Positions 49,982 to 58,602 of a stretch of DNA of 64,000 nt are shown here, piece after piece. Below the pieces are notes generated by a model. It did no database searches. It was not told where the DNA came from and worked only from the letters and a program-made list of their open reading frames with translations. Position numbers and translations under genes: made by a program. This stretch comes from Yinghuangia seranimata (GTDB lineage Bacteria > Actinomycetota > Actinomycetes > Streptomycetales > Streptomycetaceae). Where the stretch lies: contig NZ_JASAOI010000019.1 in assembly GCF_029953285.1 (NCBI RefSeq), forward strand, positions 124,001 through 188,000. Reading direction: 5' to 3'. Each line of letters begins with the position of its first letter. The first letter of the stretch is position 1.

Positions 49982-51010
49982 ATGCGTAGGGAACCCGGCC
50001 GACTGAACCGCCACCGGCGGGCGTTCGCCGCAGTGGCCGCGGCGGTCGCCCTGACCCTCGACGTGGCCGGCTGCGGCTCGGACGACGAGAAGTCGGACGC
50101 CGCGAAGCCCGCCGCGGCGTCGGCCCAGGCGTCCGGCGGCGGGTCGAACACGGCCGCGACGTTCCCGCGCACCGTCACCCACGACAAGGGCACCACCGAG
50201 ATCAAGGCCAAGCCGAAGCGCGTCGTCGCGCTCGACAACAGCCTGGTCGAGGCGGTCGCGCTGCTCGACGAGCCGCTGGTCGGCGGCATCTCCGCGTACC
50301 GCGACCAGAAGGGCTTCCCGTCCTACCTCGGCCCCGCGGTCAAGGACACCAAGGAGGTCGGCCCGCTCGACAGCCCGAACCTCGAGCAGATCCTGGCGCT
50401 CAAGCCGGACCTGATCGTCTCCGCGACCGTGCGCCACGACCAGTTGTACGGCCAGCTCTCCAAGATCGCGCCGACCGTCTTCGTGAAGACCACCGGCCCG
50501 ATCTGGAAGGACAACATCAAGCTGATCGCCCAGGCGCTCGGCGACGAGGACAAGGCCGCGGCGAAGCTGTCGGCCTACGAGGCCCGCGCCAAGAAGATCG
50601 GCACGGCCGTTAACGCGAAGGCGAACAACCCGACGGTGTCGGTGGTCCGCTTCGTCGACGGCCCGACCCGCATCTACCTGCCCAAGACGTTCAGCGGCAT
50701 CGTGCTCGCGGACGCCGGCATCGCGCGTCCCGAGAACCAGCGCGACCCGGAGAAGTTCAACATCGAGATCAGCGAGGAGCAGATCGGCCTCGCGGACGCC
50801 GACTACGTCTTCGTCACCGCCTTCTCCGGCGGCGCGGACCGCAAGGCCAAGTTCCTCGCCAACCCGCTGTGGCAGCGCCTCAAGGCGGTCCAGGGCCGGC
50901 ACGTCGTCGAGGTCGAGGACCCGATCTGGATGACGTCGGTGTCGCTCCAGGGCGCCGAGATGATCCTCGACGACCTGGCGAAGGCGTTCGCGGTCGACCC
51001 CGCGAAGTAG
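49982..51010 (+). CDS. Iron-siderophore ABC transporter substrate-binding lipoprotein
   Basis: 342 residues. A lipoprotein signal with lipobox VAGC (Cys about 26) and a Ser/Ala-rich spacer lead into the FecB/PBP class III fold: KRVVALDNSLVEAVALL, NLEQILALKPDLIVSA near the first lobe, and AEMILDDLAKAF at the end. It captures ferric siderophore outside the membrane for the two divergent permeases. The ATG at 49982 has GGAGA 5 nt upstream; an earlier TTG at 49964 is less likely. It is followed 152 nt later by the pvs-like operon, so it is the presumed receptor for that siderophore. Confidence 0.93.
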   Translation: MRREPGRLNRHRRAFAAVAAAVALTLDVAGCGSDDEKSDAAKPAAASAQASGGGSNTAATFPRTVTHDKGTTEIKAKPKRVVALDNSLVEAVALLDEPLVGGISAYRDQKGFPSYLGPAVKDTKEVGPLDSPNLEQILALKPDLIVSATVRHDQLYGQLSKIAPTVFVKTTGPIWKDNIKLIAQALGDEDKAAAKLSAYEARAKKIGTAVNAKANNPTVSVVRFVDGPTRIYLPKTFSGIVLADAGIARPENQRDPEKFNIEISEEQIGLADADYVFVTAFSGGADRKAKFLANPLWQRLKAVQGRHVVEVEDPIWMTSVSLQGAEMILDDLAKAFAVDPAK

Positions 51011-51162
51011 TTTGCGGCCGGTCCGCCGGAACCGTCCGGGGCGGGGCTGGCACCCCCTCTCCGCTCCGGACGCCCACGGACCGCCGGCTCGACCCACGCC
51101 GTCGCCCGCCAACGCCCACGGACGCCTCTCACCGACCGCCACCCGCGCCGCACGGAGAACCG

Positions 51163-52377
51163 ATGCAGCTCCACCTGGTCGCCCTCAACCCCACCGACTC
51201 CGTCACCGAGGGGTTCCTCCCCGCCGCCGCCGAACTGGGCCTCGAGGTCACCGTGTTCACGGACCGACCCGAGGCGCACAAGGACGCGTACGCGGCCTCC
51301 GACGCCGCTCCCGCGCGCATCGTCGCGTGCGACGTACGCGACTTCCGTGCCCTGGTTGCTTCCATGTCCGGGTGGCCCGCCGTCCCCCGCCCCGACGCGG
51401 TGTTCAGCAACAGTGATCACCTCCAGACCCAGGCCGCCCTGGCCGCGGACTGGTTCGGCCTCCCCGGCAAGGACTGGCGCGCGACGCTGCGGGCCAAGAA
51501 CAAGTCGCTGATGCGTCGTCACCTCGCCACCGAGGGCACCGGCGTCGTCTGGAGCGCGGAACTCGCCGCCGACCGCGACCCCGCCTCGCTCACCGCGCTG
51601 GACGTGCCGTACCCGTGCGTGGTCAAACCGCGCGAGGGCGTCGCCAGCGAGGACGTCTACCTCGTCGGGGACGAGGCCGAACTGCTCGCCCGCTGCCGCG
51701 AGATCCGTGCCCGGACGCCGGAGACGGCACTGGTCGTCGAGGAGTTCCTCGCCGGCGACCTGCGCACGCTGGAGACGCTGGGCGACGGCACCCGCCGCCA
51801 CGTCCTCGGCGGCTTCCGCACCCGGCTGTCCGCGCCGCCGACCTTCATCGAGGAGAGCCTGGCGTTCGACCCCGAGCCGGACGCCGCCATCGCCGCGCAG
51901 GTGCTCCGCGACCTCGACACGCTCGGCGTCGGCTTCGGCGCGTGCCACACCGAGTACGTCGTCGACGGCGGCCGCGCACGGCTGATCGAGGTGAACTACC
52001 GCATCATCGGCGACCAGTGCGACCTGCTCCTCCAGGACCTGCTCGGCATACCGGTGTTCGAGCACGTGCTGTACACGCACCTCGGCGAGCCGCTGCCCGA
52101 GGCGCTCGGCGTCCGCGACGACCTGCGGGCGCGGATCGAGTACGTGTGCGCCGACCGGGCCGGGACGCTGGTGGCCGCGCCCGGCCCCGAGGACCTGGAG
52201 GTCGGCGGCGTGCGCATGACGTACCGCCCGCTCCGCGCGGTCGGCACCGACGCCCCGCTCACCGGCACCAACCGCGACTACCTCGGCGTGCTGCGCGCGG
52301 TCGGACCCGACCAGGCGTCCGCCGACCGCGCCGTCGCGGAGTTCCTGGCGGCCCGGAGCTGGGACATCCGGGCGTGA
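51163..52377 (+). CDS. pvsA: ATP-grasp amide ligase, PvsA-like, of a siderophore operon
   Basis: 404 residues. An N-terminal Rossmann-like lobe (MQLHLVALNPTDSVTEGFLP) precedes the ATP-grasp domain with YPCVVKPREGVASEDVYLV, EEFLAGD and the metal-binding LIEVNYRIIGDQCDL. It should form an amide between a carboxylate and an amine with ATP. In vibrioferrin synthesis the first gene of the operon, pvsA, encodes such a ligase. The ATG at 51163 follows GGAGAACCG. Its stop overlaps the next gene as GTGA. The symbol rests on domain type and synteny, not on an alignment. Confidence 0.82.
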   Translation: MQLHLVALNPTDSVTEGFLPAAAELGLEVTVFTDRPEAHKDAYAASDAAPARIVACDVRDFRALVASMSGWPAVPRPDAVFSNSDHLQTQAALAADWFGLPGKDWRATLRAKNKSLMRRHLATEGTGVVWSAELAADRDPASLTALDVPYPCVVKPREGVASEDVYLVGDEAELLARCREIRARTPETALVVEEFLAGDLRTLETLGDGTRRHVLGGFRTRLSAPPTFIEESLAFDPEPDAAIAAQVLRDLDTLGVGFGACHTEYVVDGGRARLIEVNYRIIGDQCDLLLQDLLGIPVFEHVLYTHLGEPLPEALGVRDDLRARIEYVCADRAGTLVAAPGPEDLEVGGVRMTYRPLRAVGTDAPLTGTNRDYLGVLRAVGPDQASADRAVAEFLAARSWDIRA

Positions 52378-54158
52378 GGAACGCGTACAGGAAGCTCGCC
52401 GCCGAGTGCGCTCCCTCGACGGACCACGCCTCGGAGGAGTCCCCCGACGCGGTCGAACCCGCGCTCTGTCTCCGGGTGTTGGACGCCGCCCTTCGCGAGG
52501 ACGTCCACGGTCTGCACAGCACGGGACGGCTGACCTCGCGTCAGGACGGCCGCTGGCTCACCGTCACCTCCGGCCCCCGCCGGGCGGACCTGCCGGTGCG
52601 CAAGGACGGCTTCCTGTGCGACCTGGCCGCACGAGCGCCGTACGTCCTCGAGGACGGCGTGCCGCTGACCGGACTCGGCGAACTGCTGGGCTTCCTCGGC
52701 GCCGGCTGCGACCCGTTGGACGCGCCCGGCTTCGCGGCCTTCGCCGCGGAGTGCCGTGCCGCGCTGGAGACGGAGCGGCTGCACGCGCGGAGCCGGGACG
52801 ACGTGTACGCGCGGCTCGCCCGGCATGCCCGGACCACGGGCCTGGCCGGCAGCCTGGACTTCGACACCGTCGCGGCCTTCCGCGACCACCCGGCGTACCC
52901 CACGGGCCGCTGTCGCGTCGGCCTCACGTCGGCCGAACTTCGCAGCTACGCACCCGAGTTCCAACCCACTTTCGACCTGCGCTGGGCTGCCGTCCCCCGC
53001 GAGTCGCTCACGATGCGCGGGGCACTGCCCGACCGTTGGCCGTCGCCTTCCGCGGTCGGCCTCCCGGGTGCGTACGACAGCACGCATGTGACCCTGCCGG
53101 TGCACCCGTTGACCGACCCCGCGGCAATCGAGGCGGCGGTTCCCGGAACGCGCTACGCCCCCGACGCGCACCTGACGGTGGCCCCGACCCTGTCGATGCG
53201 CACCGTCGCCCTGCTCGACGACCCGACCCTCCACCTCAAGGTCCCGCTCGCCACCAGCACGCTGGGGCTGCGCAACCGCCGGACGATCACGCCCGGTTCG
53301 CTCGTGGACGGCGACGTCGGCGGCCGCCTCCTGCGAGAGGTGCTCGACGCCGAACCCAGGTTTCGCGACCGCGTGCTGGTCGCGGACGAGCACACCTACG
53401 CCCACGCCGGAGACGCCCTGCTCGGCGTCCTCGTCCGCCGCTATCCGGCGGGCCTCGACGACGCCCACGTGGTGAGCGTCGCGGCACTCGCGGCACCGGC
53501 GCCGACCCCCGCCGGAGCGGGCAGCGCGACCGTCGCCGACCTGCTCGCCGACGAGTACTACGGCGGCGACCCGGTCGCGCTCCACGACGCCTACCTGCGG
53601 CTGCTCCTCGACTGGCACACCACCCTGTGGCTGCGCTACGGCATCGTCCTCGAGGCCCACCAGCAGAACACCTCCCTGGTCCTCGACCGCGAGCCGGGCA
53701 GCGGTGCGACGCGCCTCCGGCTGCTGCTCAAGGACAACGACGGGCCTCGGCTGCTCGCGGCCCGGGTGCGCGAGCGGCTCCCGGACGCGGACCTCGCCTT
53801 CGACGACACGCGCATCCCGGTCGCGGACGGCCGTCCGCTCGCGGACATGTTCACGACGATCACCCTGCATCTGTGCGCCGCGGCACCTCTGTTGGCACTC
53901 GCCGACACCGGACGCGCCGACAGGACACAGCTCATGACGCTGCTGCGCACACGCCTCGCCGAAGCCGCCGAGCGGCACCCGGACTCCCCCGACCACCCGC
54001 TGCTCCACGAACGCGTGCTGAACGCTGAGCGCTTGCCCGTCAAGCTCATGGTCACCGCAGGCACGCTGCTGGAGAAGGCCCGGTCGGGCGCGCTCGACGT
54101 CAACAAGCACTACGCGTGGACGGGCCCGAACTACCTGGCCGGGCCCGATGGCGCCTGA
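52374..54158 (+). CDS. pvsB: IucA/IucC-family NIS siderophore synthetase, PvsB-like
   Basis: 594 residues, full length for an NIS synthetase. Family landmarks are STHVTLPVHPLTDP, LKVPLATSTLGLRNRR (ATP site region), the EAHQQNTSLV loop with catalytic-region His, LKDNDGPRLL and the FhuF-like C-terminal part ending in NKHYAWTGPNYL. It condenses a citrate- or ketoglutarate-type carboxylate with an amine or alcohol through an acyl adenylate. The GTG at 52374 overlaps the ligase stop (GTGA). Second gene of the pvsABCDE-like order. Confidence 0.88.
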   Translation: MRNAYRKLAAECAPSTDHASEESPDAVEPALCLRVLDAALREDVHGLHSTGRLTSRQDGRWLTVTSGPRRADLPVRKDGFLCDLAARAPYVLEDGVPLTGLGELLGFLGAGCDPLDAPGFAAFAAECRAALETERLHARSRDDVYARLARHARTTGLAGSLDFDTVAAFRDHPAYPTGRCRVGLTSAELRSYAPEFQPTFDLRWAAVPRESLTMRGALPDRWPSPSAVGLPGAYDSTHVTLPVHPLTDPAAIEAAVPGTRYAPDAHLTVAPTLSMRTVALLDDPTLHLKVPLATSTLGLRNRRTITPGSLVDGDVGGRLLREVLDAEPRFRDRVLVADEHTYAHAGDALLGVLVRRYPAGLDDAHVVSVAALAAPAPTPAGAGSATVADLLADEYYGGDPVALHDAYLRLLLDWHTTLWLRYGIVLEAHQQNTSLVLDREPGSGATRLRLLLKDNDGPRLLAARVRERLPDADLAFDDTRIPVADGRPLADMFTTITLHLCAAAPLLALADTGRADRTQLMTLLRTRLAEAAERHPDSPDHPLLHERVLNAERLPVKLMVTAGTLLEKARSGALDVNKHYAWTGPNYLAGPDGA

Positions 54159-55470
54159 TCCGACCCGTCGGCCCGTCTACGCCGTCGCCGCCTGCCATTT
54201 CGTCGCCTCGTTCGCGGCGCTGGGCCTCCCGCCCTACCTGGTCGACATCCTGCCGACGCTGGGCGACGAGCACGCCCGCTGGGCGGGGGTCCTGTACGTC
54301 GTGCCGACCGTCTGCGGCGCGGTCGCCGCACCCGTGTGGGGCCGGCTCGGCGACCGGTTCGGCCGCAAGCGGCTGCTGCTCCGGGCCCAGCTGGGGCTGG
54401 CGTTCGCCTTCCTGCTGGCCGGACTCGCCCAGAGCCTCCCGGCGTTCACCGGTGCGCTCGTCCTGCAGGGCTTGCTCGGCGGCACGTTCGCCGCCTCGAC
54501 CGGATACCTCGCCGGGGCGCTGCCACCGGGCCGGCTCGGCTGGGCGCTCACGCTGATGCAGGGCAGCGCCCGCGCCGCGCTGGTCGCCGCCCCGATCGCC
54601 GTGGGCGCGCTCGCGCCGTGGGTGCCGCCGCACCGTCAATACCTGCTCATGGCACTGCTGCCGCTCGCCGCGGCGGCGCTGCTGAGCGCACTGCCGGGGC
54701 CGGACGCCGAGGCCACCCCGGCCGATGCGGACAGCTCCCGACCTCAGGCCGCCGGCAAAGCCGACTCCCCCACCACCCCCGGGCCCGACGCCAGGTCCGA
54801 TTCCCCGCCCCACACCGGAACAGAGACCGAACCCGCCCCCACACGCCCGTGCCCCCGCCTGCGCGTCCTGCTCGCCGTCGAGTTCACCTTCGTCTTCGCG
54901 ACGATCATCACCTTCCCGTACCTCACCGCGCTCGTCACCGGCCGCCTGCCGGAACTCCCGGCCACGACCGCCGGTTTCGTCTTCGCGCTGCCGCACGTGT
55001 GCTATCTGCTGCTCGCCCGTCCCGTCCTGGACGCCGTGACACCCCATCCCGCGCTCGGCATCACCGCCGGGTTCGTCCTCGTCGCCGCGGGCTGCGCGCT
55101 GCACCTGCCGGACACCGGCTTCGCCGGACTCGTCGCCGCCCGGCTCGTGTTCGGCTGCGGCCTGACCGCGGGCCTGGTCGGTCTGTCCGCGCTGACCGCC
55201 GAGGTCGCGCGCGGACGGGCGCCCGGATCGCTGTTCGGCACCCTCGAGTTCGTCTCGAAGCTCGGCGCGGTCGCCGCCGGGCTGGCGGCCTCCGGCCTCG
55301 CCGCGTGGCTCGGCCTCGGGGCACCGCTCGCCGCCGGGGCGTTCCTGGGTCTCGCGGCCGTGCCGGCGCTCGTCCTCACCCTGCTACGCCCTCCGACTCC
55401 TGCCCTCGCCTCCTCGAAGGAGAACTCCCGTGAGCCTCGCGGCAGCCGCAAAGAACCCGCCCGCCCATGA
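54148..55470 (+). CDS. pvsC: MFS exporter, PvsC-like
   Basis: 440 residues with twelve predicted membrane helices. The loop GRLGDRFGRKRLLLRAQ after helix 2 is the MFS signature (G-x-x-x-D-R-x-G-R-K/R). A long Pro/Ser/Thr-rich cytosolic loop (about 187-235) splits the two halves. It likely exports the finished siderophore by proton antiport. The ATG at 54148 lies 11 nt inside the preceding gene, and its own end overlaps the next gene by 41 nt, so the operon is tightly coupled. Confidence 0.88.
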   Translation: MAPDPTRRPVYAVAACHFVASFAALGLPPYLVDILPTLGDEHARWAGVLYVVPTVCGAVAAPVWGRLGDRFGRKRLLLRAQLGLAFAFLLAGLAQSLPAFTGALVLQGLLGGTFAASTGYLAGALPPGRLGWALTLMQGSARAALVAAPIAVGALAPWVPPHRQYLLMALLPLAAAALLSALPGPDAEATPADADSSRPQAAGKADSPTTPGPDARSDSPPHTGTETEPAPTRPCPRLRVLLAVEFTFVFATIITFPYLTALVTGRLPELPATTAGFVFALPHVCYLLLARPVLDAVTPHPALGITAGFVLVAAGCALHLPDTGFAGLVAARLVFGCGLTAGLVGLSALTAEVARGRAPGSLFGTLEFVSKLGAVAAGLAASGLAAWLGLGAPLAAGAFLGLAAVPALVLTLLRPPTPALASSKENSREPRGSRKEPARP

Positions 55471-57265
55471 GCCCGCTCCCGCTTCCGCCGCAAGCACCGG
55501 CAACAGCACCGGCACCGGCACCGGCACACCGACCGCGCCCGGCGCAGACGAGGTCACCTCGCACACACTGCTCAACTGTCTGCTGCGGGAGGTGTCCGGG
55601 CCCGAGCACCAAGCGACGGTCTCCAACGGGAAGCTGCTTATCCGGCTGCCCCGCGCGGGTGCGCTGCTCGGCGTCGACCTGCGCCGCACGTCGCTGACCG
55701 GCGCGCATCGCTTCCGCGGCGGTGTACGCCGACATAGCGAGGACGGGTGGGACCCGCTCGGATCCGATGCGCTCGCCGAACTGATCTCACGCGAGCTGGA
55801 GTTGCGCAGCGGCATCGGCAACGACGAGTTCGCAGGGCAGGTGCGGTCCAGCCGCGACACCATCGGCGCGCTGACCGCTCGTCGAGCCGGCACGACCGAC
55901 CCGACCGACCCGACCGGCACACCGCACACCCACGTCATCCCGGGCACCCCGCTCGTGCCGGACGGCCCGATACCGCGCTACCTCGACTCCGAGCGGTCCC
56001 TGCTCTTCGGCCACCGCTTCCACCCCGCGCCGAAGGCGCACAGCGGCAGCCTGGCCGACCGGGTGCGCTTCGGCCCCGAGGGCGGCGGCACCGTCCAGGC
56101 CCACCTCCTCGCCGTACGCACCGACCTCGTCCGCGAGGAGGCCGTCGGGCCCGACGCCCTCGCACCCTTGGACGGCCTCCATCCCGTCCCCGACGGCTAC
56201 CGGCTGCTGCCCGTACACCCCTGGCAGTCCGCCCTGTCGGCGTCGAACCCGGCCCTGCGCGCCGCTCTCGACGACGGCCGCGTGCTCGATCTCGGCGTCG
56301 GCGGCCCGCACTTCACCCCGACCTCCTCCGTGCGCACGCTCGCCGGGGACGGCTTCTTCGCCAAGTTCAGCGTCGACGTCCGCATCACCAACTGCGTTCG
56401 CAAGAACGCCGCTTACGAACTGTCCGGCGCCGTCGCGCTGACCCGGATCCTCGCCGGACCCGCGCGGGCGACCGCCGACCGGCACCCCGGGTTCGCACTG
56501 CTCCCCGAACCGGCATACCGCACCGTCGACTTGGGTGTCCCAACGCTGTTCGAGGGACTCGGCGTGATCGTGCGCGACGCAGCCGACCTGACGAAGGGCC
56601 CCGGAACGCCGCTGCTGGCCGCGGCCGTGGCCGACGAGTACGCGTCGTCCGGCGCGCACGTCTCGCGGCTGGTCCCCGACCCGACGCCGGAGCGGATCGC
56701 GGCCTGGTGGGAGGCGTACCTGCGGCACCTCGTCCCGCCCGTGCTGACGCTGTTCTTCGAGCACGGCGTGGTCCTCGAACCCCACCTCCAGAACGTCCTC
56801 GTGTGCGTCGACGACGACGGCACGCCGGTGCGCATGCTCTTCCGCGACCTGGAAGGCACCAAACTGCTGCCCGAGCGGCACAGCCGGGCGCTCGCGGACC
56901 TGCCCGGCTCCGTCGCCGCGCCGATCGCGTACGACGCCGAACGCGGCTGGAACCGCGTCGTGTACTGCCTGCTCGTCAACCACATCGGCGAGACCCTCGC
57001 CGCGCTCGCCGACCTGTGCCCGACGGCCGAGCCGCGGCTGTGGGCGCTGGTCCGGGCGGTGCTGCTCGACCACGCGCGCACGTACGGCAGCCCGCCCCCG
57101 CTGCGCGCGCTGCTGTCCGGCGTGCCGCTGCCCGCGAAGGCGAACCTGCTCACGCGGTGGCGCCTGGCGGCGGACCGGGAGGCGGGGTACGTGCCGCTGC
57201 CGAGTCCGCTGGGCGCGGCGTTCCTGCACGGCGCGGAGGGCGCGGAACCGTGGGCGGCCCGATGA
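55430..57265 (+). CDS. pvsD: IucA/IucC-family NIS siderophore synthetase, PvsD-like
   Basis: 611 residues. After a low-complexity Thr/Gly/Pro leader (about 1-40), the NIS landmarks are FGHRFHPAPKAHSG (substrate-binding His loop), LLPVHPWQ, TPTSSVRTL, KFSVDVRITNCVRKN, EPHLQNVLV and MLFRDLEGTKLL. It is closer to the type A/citrate-activating pattern than the 52374 product and could start synthesis by loading citrate onto an amino acid such as serine (as PvsD does). The GTG at 55430 has AAGGAG at good spacing. The downstream decarboxylase overlaps as ATGA. Confidence 0.88.
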   Translation: MSLAAAAKNPPAHEPAPASAASTGNSTGTGTGTPTAPGADEVTSHTLLNCLLREVSGPEHQATVSNGKLLIRLPRAGALLGVDLRRTSLTGAHRFRGGVRRHSEDGWDPLGSDALAELISRELELRSGIGNDEFAGQVRSSRDTIGALTARRAGTTDPTDPTGTPHTHVIPGTPLVPDGPIPRYLDSERSLLFGHRFHPAPKAHSGSLADRVRFGPEGGGTVQAHLLAVRTDLVREEAVGPDALAPLDGLHPVPDGYRLLPVHPWQSALSASNPALRAALDDGRVLDLGVGGPHFTPTSSVRTLAGDGFFAKFSVDVRITNCVRKNAAYELSGAVALTRILAGPARATADRHPGFALLPEPAYRTVDLGVPTLFEGLGVIVRDAADLTKGPGTPLLAAAVADEYASSGAHVSRLVPDPTPERIAAWWEAYLRHLVPPVLTLFFEHGVVLEPHLQNVLVCVDDDGTPVRMLFRDLEGTKLLPERHSRALADLPGSVAAPIAYDAERGWNRVVYCLLVNHIGETLAALADLCPTAEPRLWALVRAVLLDHARTYGSPPPLRALLSGVPLPAKANLLTRWRLAADREAGYVPLPSPLGAAFLHGAEGAEPWAAR

Positions 57266-58554
57266 ACGCGACGCGTCCGACCCCCGAGGCCACCGGGTCG
57301 ACGACAGCACGGCCGCTGCTCCCCGAGCCGGTGCGGGCCTTCGCCGAGACCCTGCCCGAGGCCGAACTCCCCGCGTACGTCCACGACCTCGCCGGCCTGG
57401 CCGAGCACGCGGCCGAGATCGCGAGCGCGCTGCCGCCCTGCGTCGAGTTCCACTACGCCGCGAAGGCCAACCCCGACGCCGCTGTGCTGCGCGCGCTCGC
57501 GCCGCACCTGCACGGCGTGGAGGTGGCGTCGGGCGGCGAGTACGCGCACGTCCGCGCCGCCGTTCCCGGCCTGCCGATCGCGTTCGGCGGGCCGGGCAAG
57601 ACGCCGGACGAGCTCGCGGCGGCGGTCCGGGGCGGCGTCCGCCGGCTGCACGTCGAGAGCGTCCACGAACTGCGCCGGGTGGCCCTGCTCGCCCGCGCGG
57701 CCGGGCGGCCCGTCGACGTCCTGCTGCGCGCGAACCCGCCCGTCGACCTGCCGGGCGGCGCGCCCGCGCTGGCGATGGGCGGGCGGGCGACGCCGTTCGG
57801 GATGTCCGAGGCCGACCTGCGCCGCTGTGCGGCCGTCCTCGCCGGCGAACCGCTGCTGCGCGTGCACGGCCTCCACGCACACCTGGCCAGCGGGCTCGGC
57901 CCCGCCGACCTCGCGACGCTCGCGGGCCGACTGGTGGAGTGGGCCGTGCGGTGGTCCGGTGCCGTCGGGCTGCCGCTCAGCGAGCTCAACATCGGCGGCG
58001 GGATGGCCGTCGACTATTCCGATCCCGGCGCACGCTTCGACTGGCGGGCGTACGGCGCGGCGCTGGGGCGGCTCGACGCGACCGGCACGCACGGGGCCCC
58101 GCTCCGCCTCCGCGTCGAACCCGGCCGCGCGGTCACCGCGCACCACGGCTGGTACGTCACCGAGGTCCTCGACCTCAAGCACAGCCGCGGCCGCGCCTTC
58201 GCCGTCGTCCGCGGCGGCACCCACCACCTGCGGACCCCGGCGGCGCGCGGGCACAGCCAGCCGTTCGCCGTCCTGCCGCGGGACGGCTGGGACCTGCCGT
58301 GGCCGCGGCCCGGCGTCGCGGCCGAGCCCGTCACGCTGGTCGGCCAGCTGTGCACGCCCAAGGACGTGCTGGCGGCCGACGTCCCCGTGCCGCGGCTCCG
58401 TGTGGGCGACCGGATCGCGTTCGCGACGGCCGGGGCGTACGCCTGGAACATCTCGCACCGCGACTTCCTCATGCACCCGCCGCCGACGTTCCACCACCTG
58501 CCCGCGCCCGCGTCCCGGGAGCGGAGTTTGGCGGTCGCCGCGCCACCTACGTAG
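57262..58554 (+). CDS. pvsE: PLP-dependent decarboxylase (type III fold), PvsE/SbnH-like
   Basis: 430 residues of the alanine-racemase/DAP-decarboxylase fold. The PLP lysine is in FHYAAKANPDAAVL (about 56-69). VEVASGGEY, HGLHAHLASGL, LNIGGGMAVDY and EPGRAV bind the cofactor phosphate. GQLCTPKDVLAADV supplies the Cys/Asp at the partner subunit's site, and GAYAWNISHRDFL closes the fold. SbnH and PvsE decarboxylate citryl-amino-acid intermediates, the likely role here. The ATG at 57262 overlaps the synthetase stop. Last gene of the five-gene operon. Confidence 0.88.
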   Translation: MNATRPTPEATGSTTARPLLPEPVRAFAETLPEAELPAYVHDLAGLAEHAAEIASALPPCVEFHYAAKANPDAAVLRALAPHLHGVEVASGGEYAHVRAAVPGLPIAFGGPGKTPDELAAAVRGGVRRLHVESVHELRRVALLARAAGRPVDVLLRANPPVDLPGGAPALAMGGRATPFGMSEADLRRCAAVLAGEPLLRVHGLHAHLASGLGPADLATLAGRLVEWAVRWSGAVGLPLSELNIGGGMAVDYSDPGARFDWRAYGAALGRLDATGTHGAPLRLRVEPGRAVTAHHGWYVTEVLDLKHSRGRAFAVVRGGTHHLRTPAARGHSQPFAVLPRDGWDLPWPRPGVAAEPVTLVGQLCTPKDVLAADVPVPRLRVGDRIAFATAGAYAWNISHRDFLMHPPPTFHHLPAPASRERSLAVAAPPT

Positions 58555-58602
58555 AGTTCAGCGGATACCCCCAAGCACCTCGTCACGGAAGCGGCACCAG
58601 AG

